Source: SHYR01 sp034406555
Lineage (GTDB): Bacteria; Chloroflexota; Dehalococcoidia; UBA2979
Length of the DNA stretch: 46,780 nucleotides
Reading direction: 5' to 3'
Assembly (NCBI GenBank): GCA_034406555.1
Contig: DASCRM010000045.1
Span: 1 to 46,780, forward strand
Below, piece after piece: positions 1 to 8,691 of the stretch. A model generated the notes under the pieces. It made no database searches, was not told the origin of the DNA, and saw nothing but the letters and a program-made list of their open reading frames with translations. The position numbers and the translations under genes were made by a program. Every line of letters starts with the position of its first letter. Position 1 is the first letter of the stretch.

Positions 1-1
1 C

Positions 2-208
2 ACCATGCCGCGCACGTTCTTCGACAGGCCATTCCAAGTGATCGCCGCGGACCGGTTCGCCAAAGCGCTCCGGGCGAGCATCAGCGATCCTGCCGTTGAG
101 TCCCTTCCTGCCGTCGGGGCAGTGGATCAATTCGTAGACAGCACCGACGCTCTCTCACCCCCGGTCGCCCGGGCGCTAATGCGCGGCGTCCTTGGAGATA
201 CCGCCTGA
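2..208 (+). CDS. C-terminal fragment of a protein cut by the window edge (possibly DUF4037-like)
   Basis: The frame is open from the first complete codon to a TGA at 206-208, so only about 68 C-terminal residues are present and the true start lies outside the window. The visible end includes RPFQVIAADRFAKALRASI and GAVDQFVDSTDALS. The VDQFVDSTD stretch recalls the C-terminus of DUF4037 nucleotidyltransferase-like proteins, but this is from memory and weak. The ATG at 5 is probably internal. A tandem pair of hairpins follows the stop. Function cannot be assigned from this fragment. Confidence 0.5.
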   Translation, partial: TMPRTFFDRPFQVIAADRFAKALRASISDPAVESLPAVGAVDQFVDSTDALSPPVARALMRGVLGDTA

Positions 209-226
209 CACTCGATGCGCAGGGAG

Positions 227-261
227 ACCTGCCCGGCCGGGCAGGTGGGTGGGCTCCACCC
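227..261. terminator. tandem hairpins between convergent genes
   Basis: Positions 227-246 are a perfect 20-nt palindrome (8-bp stem ACCTGCCC with a GGCC loop). It is followed at once by a second hairpin at 247-261 (GGGTGG / CCACCC, 3-nt loop). They sit between the end of the partial gene at 208 and the end of the minus-strand phosphoesterase at 320. A bidirectional transcription terminator is the likely role. No long T tract follows on either side, so intrinsic termination is inferred only from the stems and the location. Confidence 0.5.
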
Positions 262-319
262 TCGATGCTGATCGTGCGCGAAGCAGTGGATCCCACAGGA
301 ATCGAGTCGGGGTCGGCCT

Positions 320-880
320 CTAGCGCGTCACCTCGAGCGACCGCGCCACGCCGGGGTTCGTCGCGCCCTCGCTGTGGCCCAGCAGCACGATCTCGGCTCG
401 CATCACGTCGGGTTCGAGTTCGAGCAGCGCGGCGGTGCCCCAACGCGTCTCCTTGTGGTGCGGGAGGTTCGGACTGCCGGAGTTGAGTTGCACGACCCCG
501 TCCTCGTGCTCCAGCCGGTCGACGTGGGTGTCGCCAGCGATCATGAGGTCCAGTTCGGCGCCGCCGAAGTGCTTCGCGGACAACTCGGTCGGCGTCGCGG
601 TGCGAGGGCGCAGGTCGTGCACCATGCCGATACGCCAGCCTTCGAGCTCCAGCACCTGCGAATCCTCCACACGAGGGTCATCGAAGACATCGTGATTGCC
701 GCGGGCCACGATCACCGGCGCGAACTGATCGCACCAGTCGAGCAGCTTCTTCGTTGAGATGTCGCCGGAATGCAGAATCAGATCGACCGAGGCAAGGAAG
801 TCAGCGCACTCCGACCCCAGCTCATCGAGGCTGTGGATCAACGAGGGCAGATGTGTGTCCGAAATGACGCCTACGCGCAT
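320..880 (-). CDS. YfcE/MJ0936-type metallophosphoesterase
   Basis: A 186-aa calcineurin-like phosphoesterase of the YfcE/MJ0936 type, predicted to hydrolyse phosphodiesters in the cytoplasm with two metal ions. The metal-binding motifs appear in order: SDTH near residue 8, HSGDIS, RGNHD, MVHD and GDTH, followed by LNSGSPNLP. The length suits the family. The frame stays open upstream to an ATG at 973, but the 31 added residues are arginine-rich and unlike the family. The ATG at 880 puts MRVGVISDTH at the N-terminus, as usual. It stands alone, convergent with the partial gene at the left edge and divergent from the thiolase gene. The natural substrate is unknown. Confidence 0.88.
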   Translation of the reverse strand: MRVGVISDTHLPSLIHSLDELGSECADFLASVDLILHSGDISTKKLLDWCDQFAPVIVARGNHDVFDDPRVEDSQVLELEGWRIGMVHDLRPRTATPTELSAKHFGGAELDLMIAGDTHVDRLEHEDGVVQLNSGSPNLPHHKETRWGTAALLELEPDVMRAEIVLLGHSEGATNPGVARSLEVTR

Positions 881-1021
881 CGCCGCACCGTACCCGCGAG
901 CCGATCCGCGAGCAAGGCGACGGACACCCGCCGGCTCGCTGGATTGACGCACCCCACGCGCGCGGTGTAGCAATGCGCGGCAGTCCCCGGCCCGATGACG
1001 GCCCTACGAAAGAGGTGGCGG

Positions 1022-2215
1022 ATGGCGAACCAGAAGCGTGAATCGGCGATTGCCGGTATCCACGAATACCCGCTGCGTGTGGCGCCAGACGTCAGCGCGA
1101 TGCAGATCAAGATCGAATCGATCCGCGCCGCGCTCGATGACGCCGGACTCTCGCTCTCGGACGTAGATGGCATCTACGACACGAACGATGGCGAAGGTGG
1201 CGGCGGCCTGGGCATGGCCTCGTTCATGGGCATCAAGCCCTCCGTGATCGACACCACCGCGGTCGGCGGCTCCTCGTACGAGTTCCAGACGGCACACGCG
1301 ATGCGCGATATCGCCGGAGGCAAGTGCAACGTCGCGGTACTGAGCTACGGCTCGATCGCCGCCTCCGCACGCCGCGCGATCGGCACCGGCGGCAGCAGCG
1401 GCGCGGGTGCGCCGAACTGGGTCGGCAACATGGAAGACCCCTACGGCGCGACGCTAATCTCCAACTACGGGCTCGTGAAGACGCGCCACATGTTCGAGCA
1501 CGGCAGCACCGATGAGCAGTTCGCGGAGATCTCCGTCGCCACGCGTGCCCACGCGATGCGCAACCCGGAGGCCGTGAAGTGCATGACCGACCTGCTCTTC
1601 GACCCGGTCAGCGAGATCACCGTGCAAGACGTGCTGGAGTCGCGCGTGATCGCCGACCCGCTGCACCTGCTCGAGTGCTGCATGGTCAGCGACGGGGGCG
1701 GCGCAGCCGTGATCGTCTCTGCCGATGTGGCGAAGGGCATCAAAAAGGATCCTGTCTGGCTGCTCGGATCAGGCGAGGCGACGAGTTACCGCCAGAATGG
1801 CGGCGACATCACCACGTCCGCTGGGGCCCAGAGTGGCCCGATCGCCTTCGGTGAGGCAGGCATCACACCAGCCGAGATCGACATCGCGATGATCTACGAC
1901 TCCTTCACGATCACCGTCGCGGTCTGTATGGAAGACCTCGGCTTCTTCAAGAAGGGCGAACTCGGCGACTTCGTGAAGGACAACCGTCTGCGGTTCGACT
2001 CCGCGCTCAAGCCGGCGCTGAACACGGATGGCGGCGGCCTCTCGTCGAACCACCCCGGCATGCGCGGGCTCTTCCTGCTGCTGGAGTCGGTGCGACAGCT
2101 TCGCGGCGAATCCACCTCGCAGGTGGACGGCGCGCAGCTCGCGGTGGCCCACGGCAACGGTGGCAACCTCGGCGGCACCCACACCGGCGGCACAGTGATC
2201 CTCGCGAAGGACTAG
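1022..2215 (+). CDS. thiolase-fold acetyl-CoA acetyltransferase / lipid-transfer protein (SCP-x type)
   Basis: A 397-aa thiolase-superfamily protein of the SCP-x/lipid-transfer type, which acts on acyl-CoA substrates together with a DUF35 partner; that partner is the next gene. Recognisable parts are VGGSSYEFQTAHAM (about residues 80-93), SSNHPGMRG (about 341) and HGNGGNLGGTHTGG (about 376). Where classical thiolases carry the nucleophilic cysteine this one has Gly-Ser-Ser, and the usual C-terminal Cys-Gly is also absent. Cysteine loss is common in this subfamily, and the catalysed reaction is uncertain. ATG 1022 was chosen over ATG 995 because AGAGGTGG lies just upstream. With the acyl-CoA ligase and enoyl-CoA hydratase downstream it suggests fatty-acid or steroid-side-chain degradation. 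Confidence 0.85.
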   Translation: MANQKRESAIAGIHEYPLRVAPDVSAMQIKIESIRAALDDAGLSLSDVDGIYDTNDGEGGGGLGMASFMGIKPSVIDTTAVGGSSYEFQTAHAMRDIAGGKCNVAVLSYGSIAASARRAIGTGGSSGAGAPNWVGNMEDPYGATLISNYGLVKTRHMFEHGSTDEQFAEISVATRAHAMRNPEAVKCMTDLLFDPVSEITVQDVLESRVIADPLHLLECCMVSDGGGAAVIVSADVAKGIKKDPVWLLGSGEATSYRQNGGDITTSAGAQSGPIAFGEAGITPAEIDIAMIYDSFTITVAVCMEDLGFFKKGELGDFVKDNRLRFDSALKPALNTDGGGLSSNHPGMRGLFLLLESVRQLRGESTSQVDGAQLAVAHGNGGNLGGTHTGGTVILAKD

Positions 2216-2259
2216 CAGCGAGGCCCCCGCAACCCGTAGCGAAGAGAAGGACAACAGCA

Positions 2260-2673
2260 ATGCCAAATCGACCACAACCGCGCTTCCCGGAGCCCAACAC
2301 CGGGCCCTACTGGGAGAGCGTCAAGAACGGCAAACTGAAGTACCAGACCTGCGACGACTGCGACGAGGTCGTGTTCACGCCTCGCCTGCACTGCACGAAG
2401 TGCGGGTCCGGCAACCTCTCGTGGCAGACCTCGAAGGGCGAAGGCACCGTCTATACCTACTCGGTCGTCCGCCAGACGCGGCACCCGCAGTTCGTCGACC
2501 TGGGCGCATACGCGATCGCGTACGTCGATCTCGACGAGGGCTTCCGCATCTTCACCAACGTCAGCGGCGTCGCTGACCCGACGAAGGACATCAGCTGCGG
2601 GATGCGCGTGAAGGTCGAGTTCGAGCAGCAGGACGACGGCGAGTACGCGATTCCCGTCTTCGTCCCGGCTTGA
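2260..2673 (+). CDS. Zn-ribbon/OB-fold protein (DUF35), thiolase partner
   Basis: A 137-aa protein with the rubredoxin-like zinc ribbon plus OB-fold (DUF35) architecture. The four zinc ligands are C31, C34, C45 and C48 (CDDC then CTKC), followed by the OB part with GEGTVYTYSVV and a YAIAYVDLDEGFRIF strand pair. Proteins of this family bind the upstream SCP-x type thiolase or lipid-transfer protein and supply an acyl-CoA-binding surface. Direct adjacency to such a thiolase (44-base gap, same strand) supports that role. The start is preceded by an AGAGAAGGA ribosome site. No residue looks out of place. Confidence 0.88.
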   Translation: MPNRPQPRFPEPNTGPYWESVKNGKLKYQTCDDCDEVVFTPRLHCTKCGSGNLSWQTSKGEGTVYTYSVVRQTRHPQFVDLGAYAIAYVDLDEGFRIFTNVSGVADPTKDISCGMRVKVEFEQQDDGEYAIPVFVPA

Positions 2674-2693
2674 CCCACATCGGCTGACGGCTC

Positions 2694-3416
2694 ATGTCAC
2701 CGCTTGGGTCATCGATGGAGGAGCCGACCGAGCGCCCCAAGCGGGACGACGCCTCGGCGGCGCACGAGAGCAAGGGCGTAGCCGGGTCGGACGGCCCGAT
2801 CTCGCGTCGCCTCAACCGCCCGATCTCGTCGCGCATCTCCGCGCACGTCGGCGGCTGGCCGGTGACGGCCGACCAGTGGTCGTACATCAGCTTCGCCAGC
2901 GTCTGCACCGGCGCGCTCGCATTCGCCGCGCACGCACCGAGGCTGGGCGCGGCGCTGGTCCACGCGGGCTCGGTGCTCGACGGCGTGGACGGCGAGGTTG
3001 CCCGACTGCAACAGACCGCGAGCGCGCAGGGCGCGCTGCTCGACCTCACGCTCGACCGCGCCTCCGACATCGCGCTGCTGGGCGGGCTCGCCCTCGGCGC
3101 GGGTAGGCGGCGGATCGACTGGCTGCTGGCGCTGGCGGCGGCGAATGGCATCGTCACGGCGGGCGTCGTGAAGGAGCGCGTGGGGCACGAGGGCGAGGAC
3201 GTTGCGCAACTGCAGCAGCAGGAAGCCGTCGATGGCAGCCTCGACACGCTGGTGCGCTACACGGGCCGCGACGGGCGGCTCTTCGCCGTCACACTCGCGG
3301 GGCTGATCCGGCAGCCGAGGCTGGCGCTACTCTGGCTCGCCGCGACCTCAAACTGGCGACTGATCAGGCGGCTGGGTGCCGCTCGGGCGCTGTTGCGACG
3401 GCGCGGCGATGACTGA
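2694..3416 (+). CDS. CDP-alcohol phosphatidyltransferase family membrane protein
   Basis: A 240-aa membrane enzyme that would transfer a phospho-alcohol from a CDP-activated donor to an alcohol acceptor. The full signature D-x2-DG-x2-AR-x8-G-x3-D-x3-D is present at D96, D99-G100, A103-R104, G113, D117 and D121, so both metal sites are intact. The preceding stretch (ISRRLNRPISSRIS, then PVTADQWSYISF) resembles inositol-phosphate type members such as DIPP synthase rather than phosphatidylglycerophosphate synthase, but the acceptor cannot be read from sequence. The first 45 residues are polar and poorly conserved, so the start could be the ATG at 2715. The next gene overlaps its stop (ATG 3409, TGA 3414), which implies co-transcription. 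Confidence 0.8.
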   Translation: MSPLGSSMEEPTERPKRDDASAAHESKGVAGSDGPISRRLNRPISSRISAHVGGWPVTADQWSYISFASVCTGALAFAAHAPRLGAALVHAGSVLDGVDGEVARLQQTASAQGALLDLTLDRASDIALLGGLALGAGRRRIDWLLALAAANGIVTAGVVKERVGHEGEDVAQLQQQEAVDGSLDTLVRYTGRDGRLFAVTLAGLIRQPRLALLWLAATSNWRLIRRLGAARALLRRRGDD

Positions 3417-4935
3417 GGCCTCTGGCCCCACCGGTACTCTCAACCTGGCGCGCTTCTGCCTCGAAGCACGCGCCGGCGACCCCGCGACGGCAGATCGCAC
3501 CGCCTTCACCTTCGTCCGTGACGACGGCGACAAGGCATGGACGTACGCCGACTTGTGGGCACGCATTCAGCGCATTGGGCGCGGGCTACTGGCTCGCGGA
3601 CTCGAACCGGGCGACCGCGTCTTGCTGCGACTGCCGCACTCGCCCGACTACGCCTTCGCCTTCTTCGGCGCGACGGTCGCCGGGCTGGTCCCGATCCCCG
3701 CCTCGCCGGCCCTCACCGAGGAGGAGGCGCAGTTCTTCGTCGACGACGCGCAGCCACGCGCGATCATGACGACCGAGGCAATGCGGCTCTCGGCCTTCGG
3801 CGGCATCGAGATCCTCGATGGCGACCTCGAAAGCCTCGACGGCGACGGCCCCCTCCCTGAGACGCAGGCGGAGGACACGGCGTTTCTGATCTACACCTCC
3901 GGCACGACGGCGCGGCCGAAGGGTGTGCTGCACGCGCACCGGACGATCCACGGCCGCGCGCTGATGCGGGAGGGCTGGCAAGACTTCGGCGAGAGCGACA
4001 CGACACTGCACGCGGGCACGCTCAACTGGTCCTACACCATCGGCGTCGGGCTGATGGATCCGTGGGCGGCGGGCGCGCACGCCGTGCTCTTCGGCGGCAC
4101 CTACGATGCGGCCGGCTGGCCGAGGCTGATCGAGCGGCTGGGCGTGACGGTCTTCGTCGCGGTGCCCACGGTCTACCGCCAGATGTTGAAATACGGGCGA
4201 CCGGAGGAGTTCAATCTCTCGACGCTGCGCCACGGCCTGATCAGCGGCGAGCCGCCGCCACCCGGCCTGATCGACGAGTGGAAGGAGCGCGCCGGCACGC
4301 AGCTCTACGAGGCGCTGGGCATGACGGAGATCAGCACCTACCTCTCCTCCAGCCCCTCGACGACGCCCGTGCGCGCCGGTTCGCCGGGCCGCGGGCAACC
4401 GGGCCGTCGGCTCGCGATTCTGCCGCAGGAGGGCAACGACGAGCCGCTGCCGCCAAACGAACTGGGGCTGCTCTCGGTTCACCGCTCCGACCCCGGCCTG
4501 ATGCTCGGCTACTGGCAGCGCCCGGAGGAGGAGGCCGCCGTCTACCGTGGCGAGTGGTTCACCGGCGGCGACTTGGCGACGATCGACGAGGACGGCTACG
4601 TCTGGTTCCACGGCCGCGCCGACGACGTGATCAAGTCCTTCGGCTACCGGCTCTCGCCGGTCGAGATCGAGACCGCGCTCGCCGGCTGCCCCGGCATCGG
4701 TGAGGTCGCCGTGGTCGGCGTGCCGATCGAGGACGGCAAGACACTGATCACGGCCTGTGTGGTGCCCGAGGCCGGCGTGACGGTCGACGATGTGGCGCTC
4801 GGCGATCACGCGATGCAGCACCTCGCCGAGTACAAGCGACCGCATCAATACCGCGTGATCGAGGCGCTACCGCGCACGCCGAACGGCAAGCTCCAACGCT
4901 CCGCGCTGATCGCGCAGATCCAGGCCGAGGTCTAG
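3409..4935 (+). CDS. AMP-forming acyl-CoA synthetase (benzoate-CoA-ligase-like)
   Basis: A 508-aa ANL-superfamily ligase that activates a carboxylic acid to its CoA thioester through an acyl-adenylate. The nucleotide loop IYTSGTTARPKGVLHAH is at about residues 160-176. YEALGMTEIS is the A5 region. The hinge GDLATIDEDGYVWFHGRADDVIKSFGYR begins near 387. The C-terminal PNGKLQR carries the adenylation lysine near 494. The layout is most like benzoate/4-hydroxybenzoate-CoA ligases, though the acid is not certain. ATG 3409 was preferred over 3376 because it overlaps the previous stop (ATGACTGA) and removes a poor N-terminus. It likely supplies CoA esters to the neighbouring thiolase and hydratase. 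Confidence 0.87.
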   Translation: MTEASGPTGTLNLARFCLEARAGDPATADRTAFTFVRDDGDKAWTYADLWARIQRIGRGLLARGLEPGDRVLLRLPHSPDYAFAFFGATVAGLVPIPASPALTEEEAQFFVDDAQPRAIMTTEAMRLSAFGGIEILDGDLESLDGDGPLPETQAEDTAFLIYTSGTTARPKGVLHAHRTIHGRALMREGWQDFGESDTTLHAGTLNWSYTIGVGLMDPWAAGAHAVLFGGTYDAAGWPRLIERLGVTVFVAVPTVYRQMLKYGRPEEFNLSTLRHGLISGEPPPPGLIDEWKERAGTQLYEALGMTEISTYLSSSPSTTPVRAGSPGRGQPGRRLAILPQEGNDEPLPPNELGLLSVHRSDPGLMLGYWQRPEEEAAVYRGEWFTGGDLATIDEDGYVWFHGRADDVIKSFGYRLSPVEIETALAGCPGIGEVAVVGVPIEDGKTLITACVVPEAGVTVDDVALGDHAMQHLAEYKRPHQYRVIEALPRTPNGKLQRSALIAQIQAEV

Positions 4936-4968
4936 GTGCTACTGCCCCGGCTCTGCTGGCCGCTGACT

Positions 4969-5766
4969 CTACTGCCCCCGGAACGCGGGCGGGCGCTTCT
5001 CCTGGAAGGCCGCCATCCCCTCGCGTACATCGGCGCTGGCGCTGGCGACCGATTGCGCGGCCCACTCCGCCTCGACCGCGTCACGCAGCGAGAGGCCACC
5101 TGAACCCTGTACTTCGCGCTTCGCGAACATCATCGAGAGCGGCGGACCCTGGGCGAGTTCGCGTGCCATCTCGATCGCGGCGGCCTCCGGGTCGTCGTCG
5201 GTACGGTTGCCCAAGCCGATGCGGACCGCTTCCTCCGCGCCGATTTCTCGCGAGGTGTAGAGCAGTTCCTTCGCGACGGAGGGTCCGACCAGCCGCGGCA
5301 AGAACCACGAGAGACCGCAATCCGGCGCGAGCGCGCGTCGCACAAAGACGGTGAGGAAGCGAGCGTCCGGACCAACGATGCGGATGTCGAAGGAGCAGGC
5401 CAACGCCATGCCCCCCCCGGCAGCGACGCCGTTGACGGCCGCAATCGACGGCTTGTCTAGCTCCGGCATCGCCAGCGCGATCGCCGACACGCCCATGCTG
5501 TCGGTCTGCTCGGCGCGGGTGCGCTCGGGCGCTGCTTCGCCCTCGGGTGTGGCGCCGACATCCGCGCCGGAGGAGAAGCCGCGGCCGGTGCCGGTGCCGA
5601 CGACCACGCGCACATCGTCATCGGCCTTCAGCATCTGGCCGAGTTCGATGATTTCGTAGAAGGTCGGCGTGCGCATCGCGTTCAGCCGCTCGGGGCGGTT
5701 GATCCGCCAGACGGCCACACCGTCGCTCACCTCCACGACCAGATCGTCAAAGCCGCTATAGTCCAT
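4969..5766 (-). CDS. enoyl-CoA hydratase/isomerase family protein (PaaG-like)
   Basis: A 265-aa crotonase-fold enzyme. The oxyanion-hole segments are GRGFSSGAD (residues 61-69) and NGVAAGGGMALA (about 115-126). At the usual second catalytic glutamate the sequence reads ALAPDCGLSWFLPRLVG, with an aspartate. This pattern is seen in PaaG-like isomerases and BadI-like members rather than in classical hydratases with two glutamates. The reaction may therefore be isomerisation or ring chemistry, and the annotation is at family level. The start has a strong GGAGGTGG site. It is encoded opposite to and convergent with the acyl-CoA ligase, so it belongs to the same metabolic block but not the same transcript. 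Confidence 0.87.
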   Translation of the reverse strand: MDYSGFDDLVVEVSDGVAVWRINRPERLNAMRTPTFYEIIELGQMLKADDDVRVVVGTGTGRGFSSGADVGATPEGEAAPERTRAEQTDSMGVSAIALAMPELDKPSIAAVNGVAAGGGMALACSFDIRIVGPDARFLTVFVRRALAPDCGLSWFLPRLVGPSVAKELLYTSREIGAEEAVRIGLGNRTDDDPEAAAIEMARELAQGPPLSMMFAKREVQGSGGLSLRDAVEAEWAAQSVASASADVREGMAAFQEKRPPAFRGQ

Positions 5767-5825
5767 CGTCCACCTCCACGAGCCGTGTCTACCACGTCAC
5801 GTGAACGCGCAGCAATCGAGGCCCG

Positions 5826-6692
5826 ATGGCGAGCGAAGCGGCGAGGCTCACGGTCGGCAACGTCGAAATCGTCGCGATCCCGGACGGCGCGGGCCCATCC
5901 AGCGGCGTGCTAACGGAGCTTGCTACCGACGAGCCCGGGGCCCGCTGGTGGGCGCTGCGCGATCATTACCCCGAGATGTTCGACGACCAGGACCGCTGGC
6001 ACATTCACAACAACTGCTACCTCGTCCACTCGCAGGGCCGCAGCATCCTCGTCGATACAGGCGTCGGCGAGCGGCCCTACAAGCGCTACGGCGGCATCGT
6101 CGGCGTGCTGCCAAGCGCCTTCGAGCGTGCCGGTGCTACGTTCGACGAGATCGACACCGTGCTGATGACGCATGCCCACCCCGACCACGTCGGCTGGAAC
6201 GTCACACCCGACGGCGCGGCGACCTTCCCGAACGCGCGCTACCTGCTGCACGAGGCGGACTGGCGCGAGTTCGCCCTGCACGCCTCTCAAGGCGGCAACC
6301 GCGAGCGCGTCCCGAACTACGCGCAACGCTCACTCGTCCCGCTGGAGGCGCTCGGCGTGCTCGACCTGTTCGCAGATGAGCAGGTGCTGACCGACGAACT
6401 ACGACAGCTGCACACGCCGGGCCACACCGCCGGGCACGTCAGCGTGCTGATCGCCTCGGCTGGTGAACGCGCGGTGATCACCGGCGACGTCTTCTCGAAC
6501 CCGGCTTACATCACGGAACCCGACCTCGAGTTCAGCGCCGACATCGACGTCGAACAGGGCAAGGCGACCCGCCACGCGCTGCTCGAACGCATCGAGGCCG
6601 AAGGGATGCGCGTGATCGGCGGCCACTTCGACGCACCGGGATTCGGGCACGTCGTGAAACTCGAAGGCAAACGCTACTGGCGGGCGTTCTAG
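5826..6692 (+). CDS. metallo-beta-lactamase fold hydrolase
   Basis: A 288-aa MBL-fold hydrolase with a complete di-metal site. The signature H116-A-H118-P-D120-H121 is followed by W-N-V, the third-histidine segment HTPGHTAGH is at 196-204, the bridging aspartate lies in ITGDVF near 221, and the last histidine is in GGHFDAPGFGH near 265. Overall it is closest to the AHL-lactonase/MBL group acting on lactones or esters, but no substrate-specific motif is visible. There is no signal peptide, so it should be cytoplasmic. It is convergent with the exchanger gene, with only 10 bases between the stops. Confidence 0.85.
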   Translation: MASEAARLTVGNVEIVAIPDGAGPSSGVLTELATDEPGARWWALRDHYPEMFDDQDRWHIHNNCYLVHSQGRSILVDTGVGERPYKRYGGIVGVLPSAFERAGATFDEIDTVLMTHAHPDHVGWNVTPDGAATFPNARYLLHEADWREFALHASQGGNRERVPNYAQRSLVPLEALGVLDLFADEQVLTDELRQLHTPGHTAGHVSVLIASAGERAVITGDVFSNPAYITEPDLEFSADIDVEQGKATRHALLERIEAEGMRVIGGHFDAPGFGHVVKLEGKRYWRAF

Positions 6693-6702
6693 CAGAGCGG
6701 CG

Positions 6703-7662
6703 CTACGAGCGCGCGAGCACGACCACAAGGAACACGGCGTAGAGCAGGAGCAGTCCCACGCCCTCCGGCCGGCCGATGCGGTAACGCGGCCACGCGAGCG
6801 GCAGCAGGATCAGGGTGCTAACGACCAGCGCCGGGATCTCGAACCGGTAGAGCTCCGGGGCGACATCGAGCGAGACGATGCCGGAGGTCAGCCCGATCAC
6901 GCCCAGCAGGTTGAAGACGTTTGAGCCGACGACGTTGGCGACGGCGATCTCGTGTTCTTTTCGCAGCGCCGCCGTCACGCTTGTCGCCACCTCCGGGAGA
7001 CTGGTGCCCGTCGCAACGATCGTCGCGCCGATTGCCGCCTCGGAGATGCCGATGTTCTCGGCGATGCTGACCGCGCCTCGTACCGCCTGATCGGCGCCGA
7101 GGGTGAGCGCGGCGATGCCCGCGACCAGCAGCCCGATCTCGATGCCCCGTGCTCGGACGCCGTCCGCGAGCACCCGTGTCGCGTCGGAGACTTCCTCCTC
7201 GATGGCGGCGGCCGCTTCCGGCCAGAGACGCGGCGAGATCACGACGAAGCCGACGAGGCCCGCGAACATCAGCAGCCCCTGCCCCTGCTCGATCGTGCCG
7301 CTGGCGGCGAAGAACACGACCAGCGCCGTCGCCCCCACCAGCACCGGGATCTCCCACCTCAGCAGGCGCCGGTGCACCGTCATCGGCGCCACGAGCGCCG
7401 AGACACCCAGTACCAGCGCGACGTTCGCGACGTTCGACCCGAGCACGTTGCCGACAGCGAGGCCGGACGAGTCGCGCGTCGCGGCGAAGAGGCTGACGAC
7501 GAATTCGGGTGCGGAGGTACCAAACGCGACCACCGTCGCGCCGATGATTACGGGACTGAGCCCGAACGAGGCGGCAAGCGTCGCTGCCGAGCGCACGGTC
7601 AGCCACGCGCCGGTCAACAGCACGGCGAGCCCGATTGCCACTTGGATCAGGTCAACGGCCAT
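6703..7662 (-). CDS. calcium/sodium antiporter (CaCA family)
   Basis: A 319-aa integral membrane exchanger of the YrbG-like CaCA family, which moves Ca2+ out of the cell against Na+. The two inverted alpha-repeats are clear: GATVVAFGTSAPEFVVS with GSNVANVALVLG in the first half, and GATIVATGTSLPEVATS with GSNVFNLLGVIG in the second. Each repeat carries the ion-binding Glu of the (T/S)-x-PE motif and the Asn of GSN. About ten hydrophobic segments are present, as usual. It has no obvious operon partner. Confidence 0.9.
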   Translation of the reverse strand: MAVDLIQVAIGLAVLLTGAWLTVRSAATLAASFGLSPVIIGATVVAFGTSAPEFVVSLFAATRDSSGLAVGNVLGSNVANVALVLGVSALVAPMTVHRRLLRWEIPVLVGATALVVFFAASGTIEQGQGLLMFAGLVGFVVISPRLWPEAAAAIEEEVSDATRVLADGVRARGIEIGLLVAGIAALTLGADQAVRGAVSIAENIGISEAAIGATIVATGTSLPEVATSVTAALRKEHEIAVANVVGSNVFNLLGVIGLTSGIVSLDVAPELYRFEIPALVVSTLILLPLAWPRYRIGRPEGVGLLLLYAVFLVVVLARS

Positions 7663-7743
7663 CGGCGGAGCATACGGGGCCGCACGCTGGCGGCAACAGC
7701 CGTCCGCGTTGACGGCCCCGCGGCCGCCTCCTAGGGTGCGCGC

Positions 7744-8691
7744 ATGGCTTCTGGAACCGTTGGTATCGCACTACAACCACGCGCGGCGACGATCGCCGTG
7801 GAGGCGATCGTCGCCGCGGAGCAGGCCGGCGTGCCCGCCGTCTGGCTGACGACCGGCGGGACGGCTGCCGACGCGATCACCACGATCGCCGCGGCGGTAA
7901 CGCGCACGGAACGCGTGGTGCTGGGCACCGCGATCATCCCGACATGGCCTCGCAACCCCGTCTTCATCGCGCAGCAGGCGATCGCGATCGAATCGCTCGC
8001 CCCCGGCCGCCTGCGCCTCGGTATCGGCCCGAGCACGAAGGCGGCGATGCGCGGCTTCGGCGTCGACTTCCGCACGCCGCTCACACAGCTCCGCGAGTAC
8101 CTGATCGTGCTGCGCGAACTGCTGCACGAGGGCAGCGTCGACTTCAGCGGCAAGCTGGTTCGCGCCCGCACCCGCATCGCCAGTCCCGTGCAGACGCCGG
8201 TGATGGCCTCCGCGTTACAGCCCGGGGCCTTCGAGCTCTGCGGGGAACTCTCCGATGGTGCGCTCACCTGGGTCTGTCCGCCCGAGTACCTCGTCGCAGA
8301 GGCGCTGCCGGCGATGCAACAAGGCGCGGAGCGGGCCGACCGCGAGACGCCCCCGATCGTGATGCACGTGCCGGTCTGCGTCTCCGACGACCCGGAGGCG
8401 GTGCAGGAAGCGGCCCAGCGACAGGTCGGCGCCTACCCGCGCTTCCAGTTCTACCAGGACATGTTCGCCGCCGCCGGCTACCCGGAAGCGGCGGAGGGGC
8501 TGAGCATGGACCTCGTCAATTCGCTGGTCGCGCACGGCAGCGAGGAGCAGGTCGCGACGCGGCTACTGGAACTGCTCGGCATGGGCATGGGCGAGGTGAT
8601 GGCGATGCCGCTGATCGTCGGCGATGACGTCGAGGGCTCGACGGCGCGCGCCTTCTCCGCCGTGGCACTGGCTGCCTCACGAGCCTCGTAG
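7744..8691 (+). CDS. LLM class F420-dependent oxidoreductase
   Basis: A 315-aa bacterial-luciferase-like TIM-barrel protein, probably using F420 (possibly FMN) for hydride transfer on an unknown substrate. Typical parts are the N-terminal strand VGIALQPRAATIAVEAIVAAEQAGVPAVW, the RVVLGTAIIPTWPRNP segment and RLRLGIGPSTKAAMRGFGVDF, which matches the GxG-x-S region of F420-dependent members. TAGGGT lies four bases before the ATG with no Shine-Dalgarno site, so the mRNA may be leaderless. Its stop overlaps the GTG start of clpS by one base, so the two are likely co-transcribed. Paralogues of this family are numerous in SAR202 and actinobacteria. Confidence 0.83.
   Translation: MASGTVGIALQPRAATIAVEAIVAAEQAGVPAVWLTTGGTAADAITTIAAAVTRTERVVLGTAIIPTWPRNPVFIAQQAIAIESLAPGRLRLGIGPSTKAAMRGFGVDFRTPLTQLREYLIVLRELLHEGSVDFSGKLVRARTRIASPVQTPVMASALQPGAFELCGELSDGALTWVCPPEYLVAEALPAMQQGAERADRETPPIVMHVPVCVSDDPEAVQEAAQRQVGAYPRFQFYQDMFAAAGYPEAAEGLSMDLVNSLVAHGSEEQVATRLLELLGMGMGEVMAMPLIVGDDVEGSTARAFSAVALAASRAS

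Noticed and set aside
3586..4848. 420-aa open frame on the minus strand opposite the acyl-CoA ligase
   Set aside because: It is antisense to a strongly conserved gene, has arginine/alanine-rich composition and no recognisable motif. Long antisense frames are expected in GC-rich DNA.
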